Source: Thelonectria olida (taxonomy: Eukaryota; Ascomycota; Sordariomycetes; Hypocreales; Nectriaceae). From it: 64,000 nt of DNA. The position numbers and the translations under genes are program-made. The notes under the pieces were generated by a model that was not told where the DNA came from, did no database searches, and was given only the letters and a program-made list of their open reading frames with translations. Below are positions 1 through 11,559 of this stretch, piece after piece (positions within the stretch are counted from its first letter, which is position 1; each line of letters starts with the position of its first letter). The stretch is from contig JAGPYM010000002.1 of the NCBI GenBank assembly GCA_020736575.1, forward strand, positions 3,286,001 to 3,350,000, read 5' to 3'.

Positions 1-591
1 GAGAGGAAAGGGAAGTTCCCGTTTCTATTTGCTTTTGTGGCTGACGACCGGTTTGTTCCTGACTTCCATTTTTAGGGCCCCCAAGGAAGGAAGGAACCTG
101 CCCCTCGGTATGGGTCAAGACGGAGCAACTAACTCGTTGCTCCGCATCATGGCCGGATGTGTTTCCGACGTCCTCCTCAACCAACTGACAATATATCCGT
201 ACACGCAAGATTCCATGGAGATGGCTTCTGACAAAGCAGCTCGAACCTCTATTAACAACCACGCACAGACGTTCAGATAGTGCAACATAGCTTATCGTAA
301 ACTCAAGCTGTTGGTTGCATCCCATCAGTAAAAGTCGAGAATACGTCCCCTCCACCAGGTCCCTCATGGCGATGCATGCTTCACAACTTCGCACACTCAC
401 AGAGTCTCCATCGCCAATGGGATTCGGTCGTGCCGAGCTCCGATCCGGAAGTTCTACCCCGCTCGGAGCCAACTGCGAATATCAACCCGGATATAAAAAG
501 GCCGGATGTTGGCCTTGTAGGCTATGTCCTAACTCAATACCTGAGTAACTCAGGTACTGCCTATCTCTTTGCTACTCGTCATATCGCAATC
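1..591. other. 5' intergenic region of the first gene
   Basis: No gene that I can support. Short open frames exist but show no family resemblance, no convincing splice structure and no start context. The 3' part is presumably the promoter and leader of the dehydrogenase starting at 592; it carries a TATA-like run at 491-499. A CCTCGG hexamer lies at 103-108. Confidence 0.5.
491..499 (+). promoter_or_regulatory. TATA-like element upstream of dehydrogenase gene
   Basis: The run ATATAAAAA lies about 93-101 bases before the start codon at 592, a spacing compatible with a fungal core promoter with a short leader. This is a sequence match only; the transcription start is not visible. Confidence 0.35.
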
Positions 592-1576
592 ATGGCTCCC
601 AAATTGTTATGGATCGGCCTCGGCAATATGGGCAGGGTGAGTATCATATGCAATGCACATGTATCATCGAACCGAAGTCAACTCACACCAAACCCAGGGG
701 ATGAGCAAGAACATCGTTGAGAAGGGAAACCTCGACTCTCCTCTCCTCGTCTACAACCGCTCGGCAAAGCGGTCAATTGACCTCAAAAATAGTCTCCCCG
801 AGGGCAAAGTAGAAGTCGTCGAGTCCATCGCTGACGGTGTCTCCCGCTCCGACGTCATCTTCTCGTGCATCGCCGACGACGACGCCGTCCAGGAGACGTA
901 CAATACCATCGTTGAATCCGACATCAAGGGTAAACTCTTCATCGAGAGCTCGACCATCCACCCCGAGACCACTGAGGCCATCGCCAAGCAGGTCGTGGCC
1001 AAGGGCGCCGAGTTCGTTGCTGCGCCCGTCTTCGGAGCCCCCGCCATGGCCGATGCGGGACAGCTCGTTGGCGTGCTTGCCGGCCCCAAAGACAGCGTCG
1101 CCCGCGCCAAACCTTGGTTCACCGGCGTCACGTCACGCGGCGAAATTGACCTGAGCGATGAGCCGTACGGAAAGGCTCTGACTCTCAAAGTCCTTGGAAA
1201 TACCTTTATTATCAACATGATTGAGCAATTGGCCGAAGCGCACGTCGTGGCCGAGAAATCGGGCCTAGGAACAGAACCAATCCACAAGTTCGTCGAGGCC
1301 TTCTTCCCGGGGCCATACGAAGCGTATAGTACGAGAATGCGCAGTGGGGATTATCACAAGAGAGAAGAGCCGTTGTTCGCTGTTGATTTAGCACTCAAGG
1401 ATGCTCGCCATGCCCTGAGCCTGGCCGAGGCTGCTGGGGCGCGGCTGCTCAATGTCGAGACAGGAACTGCCCATCTGCTTAAAGTGAAGGAGTATGTTGG
1501 AGCTTCTGGAGATATTGCCAGTATTTACGGGGCGGCCAGGAAAGAAGCCGGCCTTAAGTTCGAGAATGATGCTTAG
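592..1576 (+). CDS. NAD(P)-dependent beta-hydroxyacid dehydrogenase (3-hydroxyisobutyrate dehydrogenase family)
   Basis: Two exons, 592-636 and 698-1576, give 307 residues; the 61-base intron has a GTGAGT donor and a CCCAG acceptor and splits the Rossmann fingerprint. The joined protein starts MAPKLLWIGLGNMGRGMSKN, a GxGxxG dinucleotide-binding motif at residues 9-14, as in the 6-phosphogluconate / 3-hydroxyisobutyrate dehydrogenase superfamily. K179 in LKVLGN sits where the family has its catalytic lysine. The usual substrate loop P-V-S-G-G is here PVFGAP (residues 125-130), so the substrate may be a different beta-hydroxyacid from 3-hydroxyisobutyrate. No clear mitochondrial presequence is seen, so the enzyme is probably cytosolic. 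Family assignment is secure; substrate unknown. Confidence 0.85.
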
Positions 1577-1952
1577 GAATATTTGAAATATTTAGAAAAT
1601 GAGGGAGATATTGACCAAGACTTCATGAATCAAATCCTAACTGTAGAATCAATCAACTCCCTTCCCCGTCTAAGTTGGAAGAGGCCTACCCTGTACTTCG
1701 AAGTGATGCTATTCTGCTGTAAAAAAAGTGGTGCCTGGCTACGACGATGGCTGACTCAGCAAAATACCTTCCTCAAGCTCGCTGGCTGCTGCTTGGTGAT
1801 GCAACTCGACCCCTAGTGTTAACCAGCACCCTCCGAATCTAAACTCGCCATAACCATCCCCATCGCATCTTCCAATCTCCTGCCGGCCGGGACTCGATCA
1901 CACATCGAAAGCAAACAACCGATCATCCTCTACCGACTCAAATTCGATCACC
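1577..1952. other. Intergenic region before VMA9
   Basis: Holds the 3' end of the dehydrogenase transcript and the promoter and leader of VMA9. I see no further gene here. Confidence 0.5.
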
Positions 1953-2353
1953 ATGGCTTCAGGGTAACGTCTCTCCCTCCGCGAGCTCAGCTCCCAAACC
2001 ACCATCTCAGACGCAACATCGCAAAGACCAAAAAAACGCGTGGACCAAGCTGACGTATGGATTATCCTACAGATCCGCCATCTTCATTGGGCTCATCATC
2101 ATCGTCGCATTGAGCGTGGCGTCGTGGTTCCTCGCACCGAAGGGCGAAAACCAAGTGTCAGTACCACCTAGGCAGCCCCCAAGTCCAAAATCGCAGCCCG
2201 AGCTAACATACTCATCTCCTCAGTCTCTGGCGATCATCCCTCATCCTCGCCATCGTGAGCTGCTACCTCATGTGGGCTATCACCTTCCTTGCCCAGCTCC
2301 ACCCCCTGATTGCGCCGAGACGAAGTGACCTGCGAGAATCCTTCCTTGAATAG
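1953..2353 (+). CDS. VMA9: V-type proton ATPase subunit e (Vma9)
   Basis: Three small exons, 1953-1963, 2073-2156 and 2224-2353, encode a 74-residue protein. The first exon is only 11 bases. The second intron uses a GTCAGT donor and a CTCAG acceptor. The product is a tiny hydrophobic protein with two membrane segments, roughly residues 5-23 and 36-56, joined by the motif APKGENQ and followed by CYLMWAITFLAQLHPLIAPR, the hallmark of fungal V-ATPase subunit e. This subunit is part of the membrane Vo sector needed for assembly of the proton pump on vacuoles and other acidic organelles. Length matches the family (about 70-80 residues). The gene is easily missed because no single exon is long. Confidence 0.9.
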
Positions 2354-2611
2354 ACACAGACGTCGCTGGAGAACGAAATGAACCGGAGGGAACGGATATG
2401 AACAGACGGACCGGCGCCGGAAGGGCTACGGATACGGGACGCAAAGACGGATGGTTGTAATTTATATTATTGTTTGTTGCTTTCTTACACGGGTATCGTG
2501 TTATTCATAACCGGAGTTGGACGCTATTCTATATCGCTGAAATACGCTCTACACATCATTTTGTTTTGCATCGTTCCCTCTTCGACGTGACACCAAACGC
2601 CTCGACACGGA

Positions 2612-3658
2612 TTATCCAACCACGAGACGACCAGCCCATTCCTTCGCATACATCAATAGCGCCCACAACGCTTTCCCGTCCGCCGCCACACCGTTCTCGC
2701 CAATGGAATCGATATCATGCAACCCAGCGAGTCCCATAACGGCACGACCGATGACCCAACGTGACGCAGCCCCCGCGACGGCCAAGAGACATGCTATGGG
2801 GTATCGGCAGTCGAGCAGGATGCGCAGTGCCTCAACGTTATTGGCCACGACGGCCCAGCCGAGAGAGCGGGCCGCCGCTGGTACATCGTACTCCCAGACT
2901 ACCATGAGAATGGGGAAGAGCTTCGTAGAGGATGAGACGAGCAGTGCGGTAGAGACGGAGTTGGGTCGATTGTATAGCGGGAGGATGCCGAGCATAGTGA
3001 GGGGGGACCAGGCCGACGAGGTGAGGAAGCGGATGCTGACGTGGAAGGCGGACGTGGAGATCAAGCAGAAGAAGACTGCCACGCAGGTTAGTAAATGGCA
3101 AATGGGAAACGGAGAGAGTATAAGCCAGAGTCACTCACGGAAGAAGAGGTATTGGAGCACGATTGGTCGTTGAGCCAGCTTGCCCAAGTTGCTCTCCCCA
3201 GGGACGGCACTTGGCCCGGCTTGCTTCTCGAGCCGTGCCCATGTTAAGTAGACGTCGAATAATAGCAGTAGAATGCCCAAGCGAATAACGGAGGGCTATT
3301 GGGAAAACAAGTCAGAGCTGCCAATTGCGAGACGAAATGACCGGGACGTACATCGAATCTATCACCATCCCGCATAAGGCTATTGTGTAGTAGATGCCGG
3401 TACACCTGTCATGTCCAGGTCAGGATCAAATACGAAGCAGTGCGCACAATTGAATCGCAAAGAACAAACCTGCGGTTTAATGAGGACCAAATCAATAAAC
3501 AGCACGACAAAGTCATGCTCGACATACTTGTCGCAGAACCGACCGCAGTTGCGACACACCGTCAAGCGAATGTTGTGCCCACTGGCCTTGTCGCCAGCGC
3601 CCGAGTACTGCGTCCATAGCGTCTTAACCGGGTGCCGGCACTCGATGCAGATGGGCAT
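2612..3658 (-). CDS. ARV1: Arv1 ER lipid/sterol homeostasis protein
   Basis: Four exons on the minus strand: 3658-3470, 3405-3352, 3295-3139 and 3075-2612, giving 287 residues. The start MPICIECRHPVKTLWTQYSG is the Arv1 homology domain, with zinc-ribbon cysteines C4, C7, C35 and C38. Downstream segments such as LGILLLLFDVYLTWAR and the hydrophobic C-terminal half are membrane spans. The third intron carries a perfect TACTAAC branch point. Arv1 is an ER membrane protein required in yeast for sterol trafficking, sphingolipid balance and delivery of GPI intermediates. Two other GPI genes (MCD4, BST1) lie in this window. The gene converges on VMA9, with about 260 bases between stop codons. High confidence in identity; exon borders fit frame and consensus throughout. 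Confidence 0.92.
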
Positions 3659-4296
3659 ATTTTCCTTGTGGCGCGGCCTTTGCAGCTACTGGTCGGTTAC
3701 TGGTCGCGATGCTGAATCATGGGGATATTTGGTCGGGGTGTTGTTGTTGTTGGCGCATCTTCTCATGGCGGGATGCTTGCGGTGGACGGAACAAATGACG
3801 TGGGGACCTCCTTTTCACGCGCGTTATCTTATCGCAATGCGACCAACCAATATCCACGCGCATACCGGACAGGTCAACTTGACGAACCATGATATTCCAA
3901 CTTCTTCATGTTTGTGTGATGCATTGTTTTCATTTCAGGCATATAGATGCCTTCCTATTTCTAATGCCCGAAAAAAGAGGTTGAAAAGACGTCTACAGTA
4001 CTGCCATGCCTGTCACAAGTACTAGTTATCTCTATGTAAGGTAGTTGTGATTTGATGAATCGCAGAATGCCCTCATCCAAAAAAAAAAAAAACGCCACGC
4101 AGCTGTCAACAACATGTAGACGCCCTTGTGCAAACCATCAAGGCCCTGAAGCCCTCTCGCCAGCAATCAAAACGCCACCAATCTCAATCCAACTGGGGGA
4201 TCCGGGTCTATCAGAGGGGATCGTTTCTGAAGAAAAATCCAACAGGCCACCCTTTATTCAAAGCCTCATACCTCATTGTGTTGTTGACAAATTTGA
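3659..4296. other. Intergenic region upstream of ARV1
   Basis: About 640 bases between the ARV1 start and the stop of the LysM gene, both on the minus strand. It must hold the ARV1 promoter and the LysM gene's 3' end. An A13 run lies near 4079. No gene seen. Confidence 0.5.
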
Positions 4297-6159
4297 TCAA
4301 TCGTCCTTGCCTCCCTTGAGCCCTCCACCCACGGCTCTGCCTCGTACGGCTCCCTCCCCATCGCTTCGGCTGCTGCTCCCAGCCACACCGACAGACAGGG
4401 CATCCATTAGACTCGTCGGTGGAACTCCTTGGGGTTTTCCATCCTCGCTGCCCGTATCTTCCAGCTCGATGAGGTCGCCACCTGATTGTCCCTTTGGCCC
4501 TCCAAAGTTTGAGCTCGGATTTCTACTCAGAGCGCCTCTTAGCCACGTCTCTACGACAGCGGCAGCTCGGTCCAACCCGTTACCCTGTTGAGTGGTTGAC
4601 TTCACATCCTGTCTATCACCGACGTGGTTTTCGACCAGACTTCCTGATTCGGGCTGGAAGCCAAAGTGTGCCGTCTCCGACCCCATGATTGACATGGAAG
4701 GGAGGTTGTCGATGTTTAGACCGGGAATGTGCTTCTTCGTCCAGGTATTGAGTGCGTCCCTGTCCGGTCCAGGAGCTCGCGCGTTGGAGCCCATGGATCC
4801 TACACCACCGGGGCGCCGCATCCATGCTGGTAATGACCCTCCGCCTTCGCTGATGGCTCGTCCGGGGCTGGATATCAACGAGGGGGCGAATTGGGGTTTA
4901 AAGCTGAGTGAACTCGTCCGGCGAGAAGTTGTGCCCTCTGCTGAGGCAGGCGGGTTGCTAGACAAGTCAAAGCTCTGCCGAGGCGTGGAAAATGTCGAGA
5001 TTGTGCGGATACTCTTCTTTCGTCGAGGAGGAAAATAACCCATGGCGTTCCGTGCCACCCGGCCAATTTCCACAGGCTGTTGAAACGAGTCAATCTTCAC
5101 CCAACGTACATGTGTCCATGGCTTCTCTCCTTCTGGAATGGATTTAGGTTCAGACGAAGTACTCTTGGGTCGGCTAAAGAAGTCGCCATGATTTTGTTGC
5201 GAAGCTTCATCTTCGGGCACAGGGGTCTGGGCGAGGAGATCGACCTTGTTGTTATTGTGCCATGACGGCGGGTCACATGGCCGACCTCTGATCTCGCAGG
5301 CGTCGACAGGAATGGTGAGCCACTTTCGCATTTGGACGCTGTCCCGAGACCAAAGCCCATTGGCCTTTCTGAAAGCGTCTTCCCGGCACTGATATCGCAA
5401 AATGAGACCTGCGTAGGTGTCGTTGGGTTGGACCTTGTGGACGTAAACCAGGTACTCTTCTGGTGGGCGCTCGTCCGGAGCAGTCTCGTCGGAATTCCTG
5501 CGCTTGTGTCTGCCTGTGACGTCTAACCCTCCGTTAACACCTTCGTGACTCTCGAGAATCTTGGCCCTCTTGGCCGCCTTCAAGGCCGCCTCCCTCTCCT
5601 CGCGCGAACCTGCCGCTACATCATCCATCGAGGGCATCTTGTGAGGGGGTGCCGGCCCCCAGGCCTCGACCTCCTTCCTGGAGGAGCTGCCGTTTCTCCT
5701 CCGGGTTCCTGTCTGGAAGCCGGCCCGAGTGGTAGACTGAGATCTCCTGCCTTGAGCAGAGCCATCGTCGGGGGAGATAAGAGAAGAAGCGAAGCCTTGG
5801 ACAGAGGCCCAGCTTTGTGATAGTGAGTCATTGAAGAAATTGGTTAGGTTGTTGCTGCTGGGATTGCGATTGAGGCCGGGGCCGGAGCGTGTCGAGGGGT
5901 GAGGGCTTCCGGAGCGGCTGTTGGCGGGGCTCAAGGCGGAGAGCAGGCCGTAGCCTCTCGTTGGGGCAGAAACATTGCTGCGACTGCGGGAGTTCCGATC
6001 GTCGACGGCATCGTCGCTATCGAGGGCGCTGATAAGACGGCGGTTGCGTGGGCGGACCGAGCTATTGTTGGAGTGGGAGTCTGAAGGCCGAGACGCAGGC
6101 GCAAAGGCCGACGAGGACCGGTGCGACAAGGACGTGGTAGAGCGACTCGGGTCGGTCAT
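4297..6159 (-). CDS. LysM-domain protein, predicted intracellular
   Basis: Intronless frame of 620 residues from the start at 6159, which begins MTDPSRSTTSLSHRSSSAF. An upstream in-frame ATG at 6306 would add 49 residues of unconvincing Pro/Arg-rich sequence, so I prefer 6159. A single LysM module spans about residues 238-286: it opens YLVYVHKVQPNDTYAGLILRY, continues through FRKANGLW and ends with LTIPV. The rest is Ser/Pro/Arg-rich and probably disordered, with a charged AREER-like helix near residue 190. There is no signal peptide, unlike secreted LysM effectors, which resembles the conserved cytosolic LysM proteins of ascomycetes. The role is unknown. A transcript leader probably extends upstream of 6306. 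Confidence 0.8.
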   Translation of the reverse strand: MTDPSRSTTSLSHRSSSAFAPASRPSDSHSNNSSVRPRNRRLISALDSDDAVDDRNSRSRSNVSAPTRGYGLLSALSPANSRSGSPHPSTRSGPGLNRNPSSNNLTNFFNDSLSQSWASVQGFASSLISPDDGSAQGRRSQSTTRAGFQTGTRRRNGSSSRKEVEAWGPAPPHKMPSMDDVAAGSREEREAALKAAKRAKILESHEGVNGGLDVTGRHKRRNSDETAPDERPPEEYLVYVHKVQPNDTYAGLILRYQCREDAFRKANGLWSRDSVQMRKWLTIPVDACEIRGRPCDPPSWHNNNKVDLLAQTPVPEDEASQQNHGDFFSRPKSTSSEPKSIPEGEKPWTHVRWVKIDSFQQPVEIGRVARNAMGYFPPRRKKSIRTISTFSTPRQSFDLSSNPPASAEGTTSRRTSSLSFKPQFAPSLISSPGRAISEGGGSLPAWMRRPGGVGSMGSNARAPGPDRDALNTWTKKHIPGLNIDNLPSMSIMGSETAHFGFQPESGSLVENHVGDRQDVKSTTQQGNGLDRAAAVVETWLRGALSRNPSSNFGGPKGQSGGDLIELEDTGSEDGKPQGVPPTSLMDALSVGVAGSSSRSDGEGAVRGRAVGGGLKGGKDD

Positions 6160-8279
6160 GATGGCCGCCGGGTCGGCGACAGCGACGGAGATGAAAGCTC
6201 GCGAGTCGGGCGGCGGCTTTGCATCAGAGCGTGGCTTCGACCCGCGCTGGAGAGGGAGAGGTTGCTGCCGACATGCAACGGGTTGCTGCAACGTATGTGG
6301 TATCAAAGGGGCGAGGCGACGGAGGAACCACAGCCAGAGAGTGTGAGAGACCAGCGAGCGACAGCGCGGGTGCGGGCCGGGGACAGGGGCTGGATGATGA
6401 GTAAGACGGAGCCAAGACGATGTAGATTCGATCGACGAGGTGTGGTTGAATGGTCGTTGGTGTCCTCTGTTTGTTTGATTGTTGTCAAAGTCTTTTGGCG
6501 AAAGAGAAGATGGTTATAGTATGAAAGTAACTTTGGCAGAGGGTGTCCCCGTCGTCGACGTCGTCGCACTTCGATCTCCAAGGTGGTTTCGTTTGCAGCC
6601 GTCACAGTGGTTGGCTGGGGGCGGCGAGAGCTGAAAACGGCCAGGGTAACGTCAGTGAGTGGTTGCACTGTACCTACTCATGCAGCATTAGAACCTATGC
6701 GTCCGACTTCCAAGGATGCCGCTAGTAATTGATTAGTTTCGTGCCCCTGATGAACATAACATGTCTCTGGCGCTGATGGTATTTTGAGTGGGATAAAGCA
6801 AGAGGTGAGGTGATGGGTGAATGATGAAATCCGAGGTGGGAGTATTCTAGTCCGTATTCATGTAGGCCGTATCCGGTGAGCCTACCTTACCAAGGTAAGG
6901 AAGGCAGGCAGTTACTTCGTACTTTGTACCCAGCCCGTAGTAAGTTTCGCCTCAGTGACCTCTCGTCAACTCAATGGCCGCAGCCGCAGTGCATCCAGGT
7001 GGCGGCGGCTCATGGAGAAGTCCGGGCGGGAGCAGGCCTACGAATAGTTTCAGCAGCAAGCAAAGGCCGCGTGGAGGGACGCTGTACGGGCAAGGAAGAG
7101 CTCATACTTCCCCCCCCACCCCAACCCACTGAAATCCCACTGAAGAAGAACTGAAGAAGGAGAAAAAGGGAAAACGACATGGATCACGATGGACGGGGGA
7201 CCATCGGGACGACTTTCTCCATCCCCTGAGATTCGATTTGGAATGAATGTCCCATGCAATAACCCAACGAATACGTGGACGCATTCCCCCCCCCGACGAC
7301 CCGGCTTCGTTGCTGTACAACTGCTGCGTGGCTCGCTCATCCACGGATCTCGCTCATGGTACCGTCGGTTGGCTCGAAATATCCTTCGCACGCCAATGAA
7401 GCTTTCTTTTAGACTTAACCAACGAATAGGTTACCTCCAAACTTGCCTACGATCGATGCTTGTGTCGGCCACGCAATATCTTATCCTATATGGCCATTAC
7501 CCTTCCTCCCTTCTCCTCTGCCCTCCCTTCCTTTGTCCACGTCATGCCTTCAAATTATGAAATTGGTCGTGAGAACCACTCATCTGCCCCCAATCACCAC
7601 ACGTTTCCCCTGATATTATGACCCTTGTATTGGAAGGACTGCCACTACTTCAAACTCTTCACGGCAGGGTTGCTCCCATGTCGTGGCTGCTCCTTAGATC
7701 CATCTCCAACGTTGGCCTCCACCCCATTATTCAACATTCATTTCTTCACCTAGAAACACCCGCCTGATAGTTGTTGTACTGTCATTTCCTCATCTTCCCA
7801 CTCTTTCCCAGCCCTATAAATCCCCGTCAAATACGTCATGCCTTGCCATTCTCCCTCTCTGCCGGCCTTTCCGCCTAGCTTGCTGTTCATAAACATGATG
7901 ACTCTGGCACCCCGTCCCCCCCTGTCACGTAGTATGGCTCCTTCAAAATATCGACCAATCAAACACGACAGCTATTGCACATACAACTGTTCGTTGACCC
8001 TGCTTTCTTTGGTCCCATTTGTTTCTATCCTTCAAATGGATCGGTTCCTAGGCCATCCATGGTTGAGAACCCTTGCCAGCCCCGCCTAACTTCGATAAGG
8101 CGCACATCCAAGGTTGTAACTGATTCTGCAACAGTTGTCGTGTTCACACAAAAATTGCTGCGACCAAAGCGTTTGTTTCTCGCAGGCCCCAAGGCCCAAG
8201 CAGAATCGGAGGACCTCTCAACAGATACTCCAACCAAACCTCTAATGCACTCGCTCTCTTGAGCCACGACGACGTACTA
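6160..8279. other. Intergenic region between LysM gene and Ctf1/Far-type factor
   Basis: About 2.1 kb holding the leader and promoter of the LysM gene (minus strand) and the 3' end of the zinc-cluster gene. A TACTTCGTAC copy lies at 6913-6922 next to CCTTACCAAGGTAAGG-type inverted sequence near 6889-6903. I see no gene with family resemblance. Confidence 0.5.
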
Positions 8280-11200
8280 TCAAGTGCCCGGGTTTAGATT
8301 AAAATCTAGGATGCCATTAGCGGGATCGCCATGGATGCCAAAGAATTGAAACCTAGTGAATATGTTAGTAGTCTCCCTTGACTTGTTCCTATCGTGTGAA
8401 CTTACCAATCCTCCACGTTGAGCGCGGATGGAACAGCCTGCCCTGGCACTGAACCTGTACTCCAGCTGTCGGGACTCTCACCCTCAGGTAATGGCATATC
8501 CAAGTTTGCCTGCCATAGGTTGTTGGCCTGCGCTTGGAACCCTTGAGTGGCTCCTTGAGGCATCATCCCGTTACCTTGTCCTCTGTGCTGGAACTGGCCC
8601 GTGGTTTGCCCGTGCATACCACCTTGCATATTCCCAGCTGGCATCGCCCCCATGACGTTTGGATCCAGTCCCGTATGTGTTTGAACCGGGGATAAGTTTG
8701 GAAGATTAGTCATGCCTGCACTATCCGGGAATAGTTGGTCAGGCTGGAAGTTTTCCCAAATGGATTGTGACAGATTTGGTGAGTTTCGTGTCACCAAGTA
8801 TAGGTCAGGGGGCGTAGGAGGAACCGAGAGGGATGGGTTGAAAGGCGTTGCTGGTCGAGTGTGCGGCCGGGAGTTCGTTCCACCCATAAATGCATCTGCT
8901 GGATGGTGTCGTGCATTGGGCGAAGTCACTGGCGGAGGCTGCATGCCACTTGGTTGATCGTTCTTGGTGGCGCTCGGGGTCTGTGGTCGGGAACGTTCGT
9001 AAGATTCTTGAGGCTGCGGCGTGCTAGATGTAAAGTCGATAGCCATGTCATCGTATTTTCTTTTTGAGACCTCCGGTTGCCGACTGTGCTGCTCCAACTG
9101 TGACCACGCTTGACGCATCTTCCGATGTCGCTTGCCCTCGGCTTTCTGCAATCGCTCCTCGAGCACTTTGTTCCCGATGATGGATTCGAAAAGAGCATAA
9201 ATCATCTTTCCAACAAGCCAGACCTTGGATATCTGCTTCATTGCACCCATACAGCTGCGGAGCCTATCCTGGCAGACAGTCTGAACTGAGGCTGAAGGCG
9301 ACCTCATCTGGTAAACGTGCATGATCAAAGCCGAGAATAGACTGTATACGACGAATGCGGGACAGTAGCGCAACTCATCGTGGGCTGCAAGGTTCTCGAC
9401 AATTGACGTGATCATGGCAGCGGCCTGAAACGCGATATTGCGAGACGGGTAGGGATTGGGATCTGTGAATCGAGACGCTCCGCCAGGAGGCATGTGGGCT
9501 CGATGTAGCAGGCACAAGGTTGTGTAATAGTTGGAGTGAAGAATTGCCGACCAGAAGTGATGCCGAGGGAGCTCCCAGTAAACCAGCTTGGGGCAATTCT
9601 GGAGCCAGTCTGCGAGAGCCATGTCACTGTGGGTGAGGTCGATGGCGGTTCGTTGCCGTCCCTTGGATGCCACTGAATACTGTTGTGACAAGACGAGACC
9701 CATGATCTCGCAAAGCTTGACGTATTGCAGGAAGAAATGGACGTGGATTGGGTCAGGAGGGTATTCGCTGGAGCGATCTGGCTCGTCTTCAATGAAATCA
9801 TCTTCCGTCAACATCTCAACGTCTGAGTCGTCCAAGTTGATGTGGACAGGTCGCCCCAAAGCCACAGCCACAGAGCGATCCCGAGTGAAGAGAGTCCACC
9901 ATATACGCTTCCATAGCCTTTTGTCTGATCTACTCAACTGAGACTGCTCGACAGATCGATGCATACCCGAACCCTGGGCAACAATGGTGGCTACTCGACT
10001 CCAATAAAAGACGTTTTTGGTCACATCTTCAGGGCCTTCCCAGTACCAGCCCATCAGTAACAGGGACTGAACGATGGTTACGCGGTCGTCCTCGTAGTTG
10101 GCGTCATAAAGAGCCTTGGCCCTTTTGTAGAATGTCAGTGCGGCGGGTGAAGTTGAGCCGTTGGCATCCATGAGCTGAACGTTGTTACACGCGCGGGTAC
10201 CAGCGAGCAGGACCGACTGGAGAAGCAACAGGGAGGGCGGATTCTTTGGGTCTCGATACTGTCGCATAAACCGGGTGCGGTTGATCACGGGCACAATCGG
10301 GTGTACCCATTTGAAGTATGATTCGATAAGTTCGTCGCAGAGAGACCGTGGTGGGAGAAGGAAAGCCCCTCTTTGGTGAAGAATATCGATCTCGACATTG
10401 TCTAGTTCGGTCAGTCGAGCCCGTGAGCCGCGAACATTCTCCGGCAGCGGGTAGTGCACCACATCGGCGGATCCTTGGCGATCGTGAACGAGCAGTGTAA
10501 GGTTGGACGATTCGCCGAGATATGCGACTCTGCCAGCTTCGGTGATGGGTGCGCGAGTGAACTTTGGCTTCATCACTAGGTTGACATATGTCCCATTATC
10601 AACTTCTTCTTTCCTCGCCTGAGCTTCCGTCAATGAAGTGGGAGGGGTGCCATGGTCGGAATGGAATACGGATGGTGCTCGAGTAGAAAACGTGGTCGGC
10701 GCCTGGATGGGCGGGCGTGGCGTGGGTTCCTCGGAAACATCACCTCGGTCGCTGTAAGTGGCCGGATTCGCGATCAGCACAGGGTCAAACACAAGACAAA
10801 CAGGCGGCGAATGGTACCTATCAGAATCTTTACCGGCGGCGTTACCAGTTCCCTGGGTCTTTTTGCGCTTCGGAGTCGGGATGCGACATTCGATCTGGAA
10901 CGCGACGCAGTTGGTGCATGGTACACCGAGGCTTGCCGCATCGCAGCGGACCTGGATGATTGGGTTAGTTCAGACCAAGACATGGCGGTGACGAGGGAGC
11001 AGTCGATGCTGCATCATGATGAACGGCGATGATAGTAAAGGGTAATCTGATCGGGATACCTTTCGGGCATGGCAAGTCTAATGACATGTGGTCAGCACTT
11101 AATTCAATAGCCAGCATGAATATGTTTGGTGGATCTGAAGGTAGGCGATGATGTCTCCGCCGATGCCTCGGCTCATGTTGAGGGGAACGAGGGGTCCCAT

Positions 11201-11559
11201 GGCCCGGCGGACGACTCAAGAGGGACAAGAAAAAGATTATGTACATACCTCGCATGCGCGTGACGCTCGTTGTCTTTATAAGTAACGGCGAATATTAGCA
11301 AAAGATGACCCTCGAAACGTTGACCTCCTTTCCTGGCCCTTTTTGGCCAAAAACCGTTGAGCGCCAGTGGAGAAACAAGAAGCGCAACGTACCTCCTGAA
11401 GCTCATTTGTGCTGCCGCGGATGATGCTGCGGTGTTGGGCGTGGGTGCTGGAGGTGTTGGCGTGCCGGACATGGTTGATGACGGTTGGCTTTGATCTTGG
11501 GGTAGGGAATTGGGCTGTGCCTGCGTCGGCCCGTCGCCTGACGACATTTCGACGTCCAT
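8280..11559 (-). CDS. ctf1: Ctf1/FarB-type Zn2Cys6 transcription factor
   Basis: Six exons on the minus strand: 11559-11393, 11273-11249, 11077-11060, 10951-10818, 10751-8406 and 8352-8280, giving 920 residues. The zinc cluster (CETCHARKVRC, then CTNC and CVAFQIEC; spacing Cx2Cx6Cx8Cx2Cx6C) begins near residue 62 and is assembled from three exons, two of only 25 and 18 bases. A basic tail PTPKRKK follows. A fungal-specific factor domain spans about residues 240-560, with RTRFMRQY and WKRIWWTLFTRDRSVAVALGRP. The C-terminal third is Gln/Pro/Gly-rich. It resembles cutinase transcription factor 1 beta of Fusarium and FarA/FarB of Aspergillus, which activate fatty-acid catabolism through CCTCGG sites. 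The last exon encodes WFQFFGIHGD and is easily lost because a stop lies within the donor. The gene symbol is a homology label; alpha, beta or Far paralogue is not resolved. Confidence 0.85.

Noticed and set aside
29..280. 83-codon open frame at the window start
   Set aside because: No family resemblance, no splice or promoter support; the hydrophobic start is short and codon use is unlike the neighbours.
5899..6519. Several plus-strand open frames of 60-130 codons
   Set aside because: Antisense to the Ser/Arg-rich N-terminus and leader of the LysM gene; G/C-rich sequence leaves all frames open.
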